The notes beneath the pieces are model-generated. The model was given only the letters and a program-made list of their open reading frames with translations, did not search any database and was not told where the DNA came from. From the NCBI RefSeq assembly GCF_000519305.1, contig NZ_KI912610.1:62183-126182 (forward strand): a stretch of 64,000 nucleotides of DNA. The letters run 5' to 3'. Below, one piece after another: positions 56,359 to 62,730 of this stretch. Made by a program: the position numbers and the translations under genes. Position 1 is the stretch's first letter, and each line of letters begins with the position of its first letter. This stretch comes from Mesorhizobium ciceri WSM4083. GTDB lineage: Bacteria > Pseudomonadota > Alphaproteobacteria > Rhizobiales > Rhizobiaceae.

Positions 56359-57312
56359 TTAGGCGGCGATGGCCGGTCGCACGTCCATGAAGGCGGCGAT
56401 TACTTCCGCCGCGACTTGCGGGACGATGGCGTTTCCGTAGGCGCGGAGCTTTCCCACGCGGGCGGGAACCCCATGAGCCAGCAGACGAATGCTGGGTTCA
56501 ATGCGCCGGGCTTTTCCGTCCGCGGCGATGACCCAATCCGCACCAGACCACCCAGTAGCATTTCGCCTTTGCGATCCCCGCTCCGTGAGGTCTGTCCGCC
56601 CGTTGCGCAGGCCACGCTCGGCGTCGGCCACATTGAAAGAGCCGCGACGGCTGGAAGGGCCATGCCCGTTTTCGAGCGGGTCGCCTTCGCGAAATCCGGT
56701 CCCGCTTCCGACGCCCGTGGGGTGGGCCAAAGAGCCAACGCTCTGATGGCAACTAACCCCGCCGAATTGCCTGCCTCGTTGTTCCCGTCCTTCGCCTTTG
56801 CCAGACTGGTCGGCGTCGGCCACAAACCACAGTCTATCTCTGCGATGGGGCGCATCGACGGAACAAGCTGGGAGTACGGTAGCCCCGACGGTGTAACCCG
56901 CGCCGTCCAGGTCAACGCGCATTCGGTCGAGCCAATGCTTTCCAATCGCGTCCTTAACCTGCTCTCCCATGACTGTTGCAGGGCGGACGGCATCAACAAG
57001 GCCGAACCATACGGGCCAGAGATCGCGCTCGTCCTTTTCAGCAAGCCCTTTGCCTGCGAGGCTGTAGGGCTGACATGGGCAAGAACCTGTCCAAAGGGGA
57101 CGCTCGTCAGGCCATCCAGCAAGTCGAGCTGCATAGGACCACCCGCCGATGCCTGCGAAGAAATGGCATTGGGTGTAGCCTTCAAGGTCGCTCGGCTGGA
57201 CATCCGCAATGCTCCGGTCATCAACATCGCCGGACGCAATCAGGCCAGCGGAAATGAGGTTGCGCAGCCATTGGGCGGCGTAGGGATCGAATTCGTTGTA
57301 ATAGGCGGACAT
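56359..57312 (-). CDS. Phage DNA (cytosine-5) methyltransferase
   Basis: A 317-residue C5 methyltransferase from ATG 57312, whose first base is the last base of an upstream stop. Motif I FFAGIGG is at 51-57, motif IV PCQ at 79-81 with catalytic Cys80, motif VI as GEQV at 116-119, motif VIII HRRDRLWF at 156-163, and motif X AYGNAIVPQVAAE from 291. The target-recognition part is short. It methylates cytosine at an unknown site, probably to evade host restriction. A second long frame is open across most of it. Confidence 0.92.
   Translation of the reverse strand: MSAYYNEFDPYAAQWLRNLISAGLIASGDVDDRSIADVQPSDLEGYTQCHFFAGIGGWSYAARLAGWPDERPLWTGSCPCQPYSLAGKGLAEKDERDLWPVWFGLVDAVRPATVMGEQVKDAIGKHWLDRMRVDLDGAGYTVGATVLPACSVDAPHRRDRLWFVADADQSGKGEGREQRGRQFGGVSCHQSVGSLAHPTGVGSGTGFREGDPLENGHGPSSRRGSFNVADAERGLRNGRTDLTERGSQRRNATGWSGADWVIAADGKARRIEPSIRLLAHGVPARVGKLRAYGNAIVPQVAAEVIAAFMDVRPAIAA
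56400..57239 (-). other. 279-codon open frame overprinted on the methyltransferase gene
   Basis: Read on the same strand one base out of phase with the methyltransferase, this frame has no stop for 279 codons (Met36 at 57134 is another start). It contains WPTP at 140-143, 171-174 and 204-207 and a LNPAFVCWLMGFPPAW block at 247-262, ending PSSRKSRRK. I recall similar predicted proteins from many phages. They may be genuine overprinted genes or by-products of conserved methyltransferase codons, since WPTP arises where the main frame reads VADA or LAHP. Confidence 0.45.
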
Positions 57313-57449
57313 CACAGCGCCGCCCTTGCTCTCGCCATGCCCAGCGAAGGGCAGACAATCGGATCGCTGAGAATGCCGTAGACGTAGAACTCGCCGTCGA
57401 CTTCCCAGATGGAAATCTGTCCGTGCTGTTCGATTAGGGTTCCGGTCAT
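57312..57449 (-). CDS. Short coupled phage gene before the methyltransferase, 45 residues
   Basis: The frame (MTGTLIEQHGQISIWEVDGE through to ARARAAL) starts at 57449 with GAGGA 9 bases upstream. Its TGA shares one base with the methyltransferase ATG. The compact beta-type pattern (ISIWEVDGEFYVYGIL) looks protein-like. No family recognised; a role beside the methyltransferase is possible. Confidence 0.55.
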   Translation of the reverse strand: MTGTLIEQHGQISIWEVDGEFYVYGILSDPIVCPSLGMARARAAL

Positions 57450-57493
57450 TGTCCATGTCCTCTCTGGGGGTGGTGGAAGGGCTGGGAAGCCGG

Positions 57494-57718
57494 TCAGGCC
57501 GGGCCGTTGACCGCGTGGCCGATGAAGGCAACGCAGTTGACATAATCCAGATGAGAGATTTCTCCGGCGAGCCGCTTGGCGCGGGCTTCCTTTTCGAACT
57601 CGTCGAACGAAGCGTGGCTGATGAGGTACTCGCGACCGCTGCCGACATAGGCCGGGACGAAGATCGTCTTGGCTGCATTGACGCGCTTGGTGAAGTCGTT
57701 GCGGTAGGTGGCGTTCAT
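57494..57718 (-). CDS. First gene of the leftward early operon, hypothetical
   Basis: A 74-residue protein (MNATYRNDFTKRVNAAKTIF). It is the first gene after the two operator copies at 57750-57810, so it begins the repressor-controlled leftward transcript, comparable in position to lambda N-side genes. No family recognised. Confidence 0.65.
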   Translation of the reverse strand: MNATYRNDFTKRVNAAKTIFVPAYVGSGREYLISHASFDEFEKEARAKRLAGEISHLDYVNCVAFIGHAVNGPA

Positions 57719-57749
57719 GTCCGTGTCCTCATCTGGTGTTGATGAGACA

Positions 57750-57766
57750 TTCGCAGAAAATGCGAA
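57750..57766. promoter_or_regulatory. Phage operator copy 1, left side
   Basis: TTCGCA-GAAAA-TGCGAA, a perfect 6-base inverted repeat with a 5-base A-rich spacer, 32 bases before the first leftward gene. The same motif recurs at 57794 and at 58824. Confidence 0.75.
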
Positions 57767-57793
57767 TTAGCGCAATAGGCAGGATGACGAATT

Positions 57794-57810
57794 ATCGCAG
57801 AAAGTGCGAA
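57794..57810. promoter_or_regulatory. Phage operator copy 2, left side
   Basis: ATCGCA-GAAAG-TGCGAA, one base off the perfect repeat, 44 bases from copy 1 centre to centre. A half-site ATCGCAGAAAA also occurs at 57836-57846. Confidence 0.7.
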
Positions 57811-57842
57811 TTATTTTCTTGCCATCCGGAATCAAATCGCAG

Positions 57843-57880
57843 AAAAGGAAAAGCCCCGCGCGTTTCTTAGACGCCGGGGC
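57843..57880 (-). terminator. Intrinsic terminator for leftward transcripts
   Basis: On the minus strand GCCCCGGCGT (57880-57871) pairs with ACGCGCGGGGC (57863-57853), one base bulged, and is followed by TTTTCCTTTT. It would stop repressor-gene transcripts before the leftward early promoter. Confidence 0.65.
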
Positions 57881-58368
57881 ATGACTGGACGAAAGGGCTT
57901 GGCGGCTCATATCCAGCAAGCAATGTTATACCATTACATTCTGAAATCGCCAAGCCCCGAAATCGACCGTCGTCAGGTGACGCGCGCCAGTATCCACTCT
58001 GGACCACTTGCCGGCGGTGAAGCGGTGAAGGCTTGGCCTCGCTATCTTGCCGCTGCGGAATTAACAGCCGCGCCGTCTCTATGAGATGAAATGAGGCAGC
58101 TCGGGGAAACCTGGGTAGGCTTTGCCAGAGCCATGAGACGAGTGATCGAGGCCGCAAGTTTCGATCCGAACGCCGAACAGACGTGAGATTGCATAAAGGG
58201 TGGCACCCTTGGGTGCGGGAAACAGCTTCCTCCCGCTAGTCCTGTCCAGCAAAGGCAGTGGCGAACCGAACAGCGGCGTAAGTCTGGCAATGTCGAACAG
58301 CCCGGAGCCTACCGCCGGGACGCTGCAAGAGGCTTCATCTCCTCACGCAACGTCTTAGTTGATGGATA
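57881..58368. other. 488-base gap in the lysogeny region without a clear gene
   Basis: Short frames exist on both strands (for instance 57881-58084 plus, 57867-58157 minus), but none has a good start, coupling or recognisable motif, and base use looks non-coding. It may hold the repressor 3' untranslated region or an antisense RNA; I see no support for either. Confidence 0.4.
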
Positions 58369-58755
58369 TTAGCCAGAGGTGCCGGTTTTCGGTGGGAAGG
58401 CGCGCTCGACAAGCTCTTTGATCGCCTTCGCTTCTTCTATGGTGCGGTCCCGGAAGAATTTGGTCATCCAGTCGTCAAGCGGATGACGCAGCAAAGCCTC
58501 CGGTGGATCCGCTTCCAGGAGAGCGGCGATCTGGAGGAAAGTCTCTCCGTGCGGCTTCTGGCCCTTGAGCCAGCGGTAAACCTGGCTCGGGCTGGTATCG
58601 AGGGCTTCCACCATGTCAGGCACCTTGACCCCACGATGCTCCATCCACTCGCCAATGTAGTGTGCCTTTACCTCTGGCGGCTTTGAGGGGTCGAAGTCCC
58701 CTTCACCGCGAGGCTTGATCCTCTCTTTGAAATTTATCCGTACTGGCTTTGGCAT
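58369..58755 (-). CDS. Phage repressor, XRE/CI-like
   Basis: A 128-residue protein from ATG 58755; a longer frame from 58809 is possible but would begin beside an operator. A HTH domain lies at about 30-85: MEHRGVKVPDMVEALDTSPS then QVYRWLKGQKPHGETFLQIA, where pattern and spacing match XRE proteins. The C terminus is short and has no visible LexA-type protease, so induction may not be RecA-mediated. It is divergent from a Cro-like gene with operators between. Confidence 0.8.
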   Translation of the reverse strand: MPKPVRINFKERIKPRGEGDFDPSKPPEVKAHYIGEWMEHRGVKVPDMVEALDTSPSQVYRWLKGQKPHGETFLQIAALLEADPPEALLRHPLDDWMTKFFRDRTIEEAKAIKELVERAFPPKTGTSG

Positions 58756-58789
58756 GTCGCAGATTTTACCAAAGCCACAAAATGTGTCG

Positions 58790-58806
58790 TCGGCATAAAA
58801 TGCGAA
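58790..58806. promoter_or_regulatory. Phage operator copy 3, degenerate
   Basis: TCGGCA-TAAAA-TGCGAA: the right half is perfect, the left half matches four of six bases. It lies between the repressor start and the Cro-like gene. Confidence 0.5.
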
Positions 58807-58823
58807 CATTTCTCTTTACAACA

Positions 58824-58840
58824 TTCGCACTTTCTGCGAA
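58824..58840. promoter_or_regulatory. Phage operator copy 4, right side
   Basis: TTCGCA-CTTTC-TGCGAA, a perfect repeat ending 9 bases before the Cro-like gene start. It probably overlaps the rightward early promoter; a TTTACA at 58814-58819 could be its -35 box. Confidence 0.75.
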
Positions 58841-58849
58841 ACAAGATGC

Positions 58850-59068
58850 ATGCCGAAGAAAACAGCCTTTGCCGAATTCCGCAAAAAGGATGGCTCCAAG
58901 CAACGCACGCTTGATGAGGTCGCCACCCTGTTTGGCGTGAACAAAGCCACGATCATTCGCTGGGAAAACGGGGAGGTTCCTCTCCCAGCCAAGCGGCTGA
59001 AAGAGTTCGAAGACGTTACGGGGATTCCGCGCCAAAAGCTGCGGCCCGACATTTTCGAGGGTGCCTAA
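58850..59068 (+). CDS. Cro-like XRE HTH protein
   Basis: A 72-residue protein with one HTH: QRTLDEVATLFGVNKATIIR followed by WENGEVPLPAKRLKEFEDVTG. It is divergent from the repressor gene, with operators in between, and heads the rightward early region, the position of Cro. There is no obvious Shine-Dalgarno sequence. Its 3' end overlaps a leftward gene by four bases. Confidence 0.82.
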   Translation: MPKKTAFAEFRKKDGSKQRTLDEVATLFGVNKATIIRWENGEVPLPAKRLKEFEDVTGIPRQKLRPDIFEGA

Positions 59069-59331
59069 TGCACCAGTCTCAGCCGCTCTGCTCCACAGCA
59101 GGACACGCCCAAGGCGTTCATGGTCATCTTGATGGATTGGTGAACAGCCAACGTCGGCATGATGAGCCGAGCCACCGTCACCAGTTCGATGGTCCCAGCG
59201 TAGTCGTTGAACGACTTCTGCTTGGCGTAGAGTGTAAAGCGGAAATTGCCATCGCCAAGGTCTTCGGCGTCGGCAAGCCCAGAGCAGAAAATGTCGGTGA
59301 TGATAGCCGGTTCGACAAGCAGCAAGCCCAT
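59065..59331 (-). CDS. Small phage protein, paralogue A (EPAII family)
   Basis: An 88-residue protein from ATG 59331, with GGAGG 8 bases upstream. It contains EPAIITDIFCSGLADAEDLG, then NFRFTLYAKQ and RLIMPTLAVHQSI. A second, clearly similar gene follows upstream at 59446-59673. Both point left inside a rightward early region. Function unknown. Confidence 0.7.
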   Translation of the reverse strand: MGLLLVEPAIITDIFCSGLADAEDLGDGNFRFTLYAKQKSFNDYAGTIELVTVARLIMPTLAVHQSIKMTMNALGVSCCGAERLRLVH

Positions 59332-59445
59332 GTTCGTTCCTCCCAAGCCAAGGGAACATTAGCTGGCCTCGATGGAATGTCCGCAACTGGACCATGCGAG
59401 CGGTGCACAGGCGATGTGGTTCATGGTGAACAACTCGTAAAGCAC

Positions 59446-59673
59446 TCAATGCCCACCGCTGGCCAGCGCCTTGCGCAGATCCCTTGCCAGAGCCCTTGCG
59501 ACTCCATCTGGCAGAACCAGCCGATTGACGATGCGATGTTCCTCGCCATGCGTCACCCAGGCAACGAGCCTGACTTCACCGTCGATACGCTCGATGTCCA
59601 CGCCTTCGGAAAACACATCCATGATGATGGCAGGTTCGGTCAGCGCTGGGTCTTCGTCATCAGCCATCATCAA
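59446..59673 (-). CDS. Small phage protein, paralogue B (EPAII family)
   Basis: A 75-residue protein (MMMADDEDPALTEPAIIMDV onward) behind GGAGA. EPAIIMDVFSEGVDIERIDG, VRLVAWVTHG and RLVLPDGVARALA align with paralogue A along most of its length. It is divergent from the first GapR-like gene with 17 bases between starts. Confidence 0.7.
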   Translation of the reverse strand: MMMADDEDPALTEPAIIMDVFSEGVDIERIDGEVRLVAWVTHGEEHRIVNRLVLPDGVARALARDLRKALASGGH

Positions 59674-59690
59674 TTCTCCGGGAGCGCGTC

Positions 59691-60248
59691 ATGAGCGACA
59701 CCATAGCCGCTGGCCAGCTTCGCGCCTTCGTTGAGCGTATCGAAGCCGACATCAAGGAAATGAACGCCGACAAGTCCGAAGTCTACAAGGAGGCTCGCGG
59801 CTCTGGCTTCGACGTGAAGGCCATTCGCAAATGCGTCTCCAAGCGCAAGCTGGACGATTCTGACCGCGAAGAGCAGGACGCCGTTTTCGACATGTATTGG
59901 GAGGCGCTCGGCGGTAGTTCCTCGCTCCCAGATTATCAGCCTCGTGCACGTGCACGCGAGGCAAACAAGATGGACCGCGCCGACGATGGCTCTTTCGAGA
60001 CCGGAATCGTGGCAGCGGGAAACCGCCTGGAGGCCAACCCGGCTGGACCGGTAACAGGTGAGGTGAGCCATGCCGGCGCGGGTGAAAGCCCCGCAACCAC
60101 TCCAGAGCCATTCCAGCCTCCCGCCTTCCTCGTCAAGGCAGCAAAGCCGCTCCGTCCGTTGTGCCTCAATCCCGAAGAGTGCGCCGGATACGGCTCTCAT
60201 ACATGCCACCGTTGTTTGACGGCCGCCGGCCAAAGCGAGGCGGCATGA
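59691..60248 (+). CDS. GapR/DUF2312-like protein with Cys4 C-terminal tail
   Basis: A 185-residue protein. Residues 1-75 follow the GapR (DUF2312) pattern: AAGQLRAFVERIEADIKEMN, then EARGSGFDVKAIRKCVSKRK and EEQDAVFDMYWEALG. A Pro/Ala-rich linker of about 75 residues leads to a Cys4 motif, Cys158, 164, 172 and 175, likely a zinc site. GapR binds overtwisted DNA ahead of replication forks in Caulobacter. The tail is unlike host GapR. Start behind GGGAGCG. Confidence 0.8.
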   Translation: MSDTIAAGQLRAFVERIEADIKEMNADKSEVYKEARGSGFDVKAIRKCVSKRKLDDSDREEQDAVFDMYWEALGGSSSLPDYQPRARAREANKMDRADDGSFETGIVAAGNRLEANPAGPVTGEVSHAGAGESPATTPEPFQPPAFLVKAAKPLRPLCLNPEECAGYGSHTCHRCLTAAGQSEAA

Positions 60249-60370
60249 ACGTCATCAGCCATTTGAACAATCCCAATTCGTTGCCTGAGCCGGTTACGAC
60301 GGCAGCGAATAGCGCGGGGCTGAACCCCCTCCCGGTCCCGCGCACCGATTCACGGGTCATCGCAGCATGA
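60245..60370 (+). CDS. Short coupled phage gene, 41 residues
   Basis: The frame MNVISHLNNPNSLPEPVTTA to DSRVIAA overlaps both neighbours by four bases (ATGA at 60245 and at 60367). Pro/Asn-rich, probably unstructured. The double coupling supports translation, at least to carry ribosomes onward. Confidence 0.45.
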   Translation: MNVISHLNNPNSLPEPVTTAANSAGLNPLPVPRTDSRVIAA

Positions 60371-60654
60371 CCGACATCCCAGAAGATATCCTCGCCACCG
60401 CGAACGACATTGCGAGCCTGATCCCTTCGCGCGTTTCCGCAGATAACCGGACATTCGCAGGGCTCGTCATCGCCCGCGCCATCCTTGCCGAGCGTGAGCG
60501 CTGCGCACAGATCGCCATCACCGTCACCGAAGGAACATCGCGCCACGACGATCATCCGGTTCGAAAGGCGATAGCTGACGCCATAAGCGCGGCTGGCAAA
60601 ATCATCGCCACCGCCATCCGCACCCCCTCCACACCCAAGAGGGCAGACACATGA
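60367..60654 (+). CDS. Hypothetical phage early protein
   Basis: A 95-residue helical protein (MTDIPEDILATANDIASLIP). The central FAGLVIARAILAERERCAQI segment is a common feature of small Rhizobiales phage proteins. Coupled on both sides by ATGA. Function unknown. Confidence 0.65.
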   Translation: MTDIPEDILATANDIASLIPSRVSADNRTFAGLVIARAILAERERCAQIAITVTEGTSRHDDHPVRKAIADAISAAGKIIATAIRTPSTPKRADT

Positions 60655-61052
60655 GCGCTGCCATCCCGCGCATCGACGTAGACACGGCCAGCCGAGACCG
60701 AATGATTGACCACATCATTCACCTGGAGAACCTGCTGTCCGCCACTATGCCGCAGGACGAGCAAATAACCGCGCTCCGTCAAAAGCTCGCCCTGCAACCG
60801 CAGGAAGCCAAGATTTTGGCGGCCCTTATGAGTGGCGTGATCTGTAGCCCCTACCATCTCAGGCGTGCAGCAGAAATGCCGGAAGACGCAGAAAACGAGA
60901 AAAACCAAGTATCCGTCCGGATCTGCGCATTGCGCAAGAAGCTCCAGCCCTTCGGCATCTCCATCAAGAGCGTTTACGGCACAGGTCACCAAATACCTGC
61001 CGATGATGTTCAACGCCTTCGCTCCCTTCTCTCGGAGAGGGCGGCGGCATGA
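60651..61052 (+). CDS. Winged-helix protein, OmpR/PhoB-type effector without receiver
   Basis: A 133-residue protein. An N-terminal helical part is followed by a winged-helix-like domain (about 55-125): LQPQEAKILAALMSGVICSP, then NQVSVRICALRKKLQPFGIS and IKSVYGTGHQIP, the wing pattern of OmpR/PhoB effector domains. No phospho-acceptor domain is attached. Probably a transcriptional regulator of phage or host genes. Confidence 0.7.
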   Translation: MSAAIPRIDVDTASRDRMIDHIIHLENLLSATMPQDEQITALRQKLALQPQEAKILAALMSGVICSPYHLRRAAEMPEDAENEKNQVSVRICALRKKLQPFGISIKSVYGTGHQIPADDVQRLRSLLSERAAA

Positions 61053-61369
61053 ACATCACATTCGCTAAATTTGCTGCCGGACGCACAAGGGACTTCATGC
61101 GCCCGGCTTTTCTCCAAGGCAACGCAGGGACAAGCGGCCTCGGATTCCTGAATTTGCTCCGGCGCTTGTGGGCGGCCGGAAGCCCTTCGTTTCTCAGCTC
61201 GTGCGTCCAAGATTCCAGTCAAGCGCCGCACGGCATCTTCAACACTCTCTTCCTCGCGCCAGTCCTTTCGTCTGCCTGTCTCCATGTCCCAACAAAAGCA
61301 TGGAGCAGCCAGCATGACGCGCAGAGAAACCCAGCATCAAGTGCATCAGGAGCATCAAGTTATGAGTAG
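61049..61369 (+). CDS. Doubtful small phage gene
   Basis: A 106-codon frame coupled to the upstream gene by ATGA (61049). It continues the chain of overlaps but overlaps the next real gene by 56 bases, and the protein looks unlike a folded domain. A leftward frame at 61010-61315 competes. One of them, or neither, may be real. Confidence 0.3.
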   Translation: MNITFAKFAAGRTRDFMRPAFLQGNAGTSGLGFLNLLRRLWAAGSPSFLSSCVQDSSQAPHGIFNTLFLAPVLSSACLHVPTKAWSSQHDAQRNPASSASGASSYE

Positions 61370-61715
61370 TGCCGATGTGGCGTCGGATTATGTCCGCCGC
61401 ATGGTCGAGAACGAAACGCGGGGATGGGGCGACACTGACAACGCCCTAGCCCGCCTTGAGGCAAAGTACGGGCTTCCTTTCTGGAGCCTCCAAAACCTCC
61501 GCATGGGCCGCGCCAAGACGGTCGAAGCTGGGCTCTTTGCCCGGATCAGGGCTGCGTACCTCGCACAGTGCGAGCGTCAGATATCGCGGCTCCAGGAAGA
61601 ACTCAAAATCGAGAAAGCGATCTGCGGAGATGACACTTTTGAGGATCTTGAGCGCGAGGTTTCGGACTTGGTGGCGCGCATTCAAGAGAAGAAACAAGCG
61701 AGGAAAATGAGATGA
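61314..61715 (+). CDS. Hypothetical phage protein
   Basis: A 133-residue protein from ATG 61314, with GGAG 8 bases upstream. After a His/Gln-rich start (HQVHQEHQV) a helical domain follows: SDYVRRMVENETRG, LEAKYGLPFWSLQNLRMGRA, and a C-terminal coiled coil (about 90-130). The middle part might be a HTH. Coupled to the next gene by ATGA. Confidence 0.65.
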   Translation: MTRRETQHQVHQEHQVMSSADVASDYVRRMVENETRGWGDTDNALARLEAKYGLPFWSLQNLRMGRAKTVEAGLFARIRAAYLAQCERQISRLQEELKIEKAICGDDTFEDLEREVSDLVARIQEKKQARKMR

Positions 61716-61975
61716 TGGATGTCGAATTCACAGGAACGAGCCAGACCGTAGCTGCCGGCCAACTCCGCGCCTTCATTGAGCGCGTCGAACGGCTGGAGGA
61801 GGAGAAGAAAACCATCGGCGACGACATCAAGGAGGTCTTTGCCGAGGCGAAGGGAACCGGCTTCGACACCAAGGCGATGCGCACGATCATCAAGCTTCGC
61901 AAGAAGGACCAGGCAGAGCGTCAGGAGGAGGAATCCATCCTCGAACTCTACATGACCGCCATCGGCATGGCCTGA
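61712..61975 (+). CDS. GapR/DUF2312-family DNA-binding protein
   Basis: An 87-residue protein matching GapR along its length: AAGQLRAFIERVERLEEEKK, DDIKEVFAEAKGTGFDTKAM and RLEEE-type ESILELYMTAIGM. It closely resembles host-type GapR, a nucleoid protein that recognises overtwisted DNA and aids topoisomerase action. It is the second member of this family in the prophage. Confidence 0.88.
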   Translation: MMDVEFTGTSQTVAAGQLRAFIERVERLEEEKKTIGDDIKEVFAEAKGTGFDTKAMRTIIKLRKKDQAERQEEESILELYMTAIGMA

Positions 61976-62073
61976 CCAGCTATGGGCTGCAAGGCTCATC
62001 GAGAAGTCAAGAAGATGGGGCGCCAGCCGAAATTCGACGCATCAATTTACCCCAAGAAACAGGAGCAATCTCA

Positions 62074-62367
62074 ATGGACAAGCAATACGCAGGTACCGCC
62101 GCCGGGAACTACTTCCCTGGAGAGGCCGCCGTCAAACAGTCACCCATCGGCAGCCTTTACGAGGCGATGAACTATCTGCGGGAATCGACTGCGATGGTCC
62201 GCAACACGGCTGACCAGCTTTGCGGTGGTCAGCCCGAGGCGATCGGCAAGGACCAGTCGCCCAAGAACGGAAGCCATTTCGGCCAGATCGAGGACATAGC
62301 GGAAGAGGTCCGAAACCTCGCCGCTCGTGTCTCCGGCGACATGCAGCGCATCCAGAGCCGCCTCTGA
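62074..62367 (+). CDS. Hypothetical phage protein
   Basis: A 97-residue helical protein (MDKQYAGTAAGNYFPGEAAV) with AGGAG 8 bases upstream. The C-terminal half (FGQIEDIAEEVRNLAARVSG) is a likely coiled coil. No family recognised. Confidence 0.65.
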   Translation: MDKQYAGTAAGNYFPGEAAVKQSPIGSLYEAMNYLRESTAMVRNTADQLCGGQPEAIGKDQSPKNGSHFGQIEDIAEEVRNLAARVSGDMQRIQSRL

Positions 62368-62401
62368 CCGCCTCCTAATCCCAAACAGAGGGAATACACA
62401 C

Positions 62402-62572
62402 ATGAGCAAAGGCTACGAAAGGGCATATGCGGACATGCTCGCAGCGCTCAAGGAGGCTGTCGCTCTATCAGATAGGCGCCTTGACCCGCTGGCTGGTAGG
62501 ACGCGCGAATGCCAGCGCGTTTACGACCAATGCGCTGCCGCAATTTCCCAAGCGGAGGGGCCGCTCCCATGA
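62402..62572 (+). CDS. Short phage gene, 56 residues
   Basis: From ATG 62402 (MSKGYERAYADMLAALKEAV), with GAGGG about 10 bases upstream. Helical, with two Cys. Its stop overlaps the next start by four bases. No family recognised. Confidence 0.55.
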   Translation: MSKGYERAYADMLAALKEAVALSDRRLDPLAGRTRECQRVYDQCAAAISQAEGPLP

Positions 62573-62730
62573 TCACCGAGCACCAAATCCGCCTCTCCCA
62601 AGCAGACCATCCCCAAGACGAACCTGAAACCAAAGCATCCGGCATATGGATGTACGGCGTTCTCGCTGTTGCTGTCGTGGCATTTGCATACGCTGTCTAT
62701 CGGGCTGGCGTGGCGTGGATGGCTGTATGA
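62569..62730 (+). CDS. Short phage membrane protein, 53 residues
   Basis: MITEHQIRLSQADHPQDEPE is a polar N terminus, followed by one membrane segment (WMYGVLAVAVVAFAYAVY). Coupled on both sides by ATGA. Possibly an inner membrane protein acting on the host; function unknown. Confidence 0.6.
   Translation: MITEHQIRLSQADHPQDEPETKASGIWMYGVLAVAVVAFAYAVYRAGVAWMAV

Noticed and set aside
56245..57381. 378-codon rightward frame opposite the methyltransferase
   Set aside because: Unlike the same-strand overprint it has no repeated motifs or recognisable blocks and looks like an antisense shadow.
61010..61315. 101-codon leftward frame in the early operon
   Set aside because: No ribosome site, poorer codon use than the opposite strand, and it overlaps the winged-helix gene.
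61982..62170. 62-codon rightward frame after the second GapR gene
   Set aside because: It overlaps the better supported 62074 gene, which has a strong ribosome site; the protein shows no domain features.
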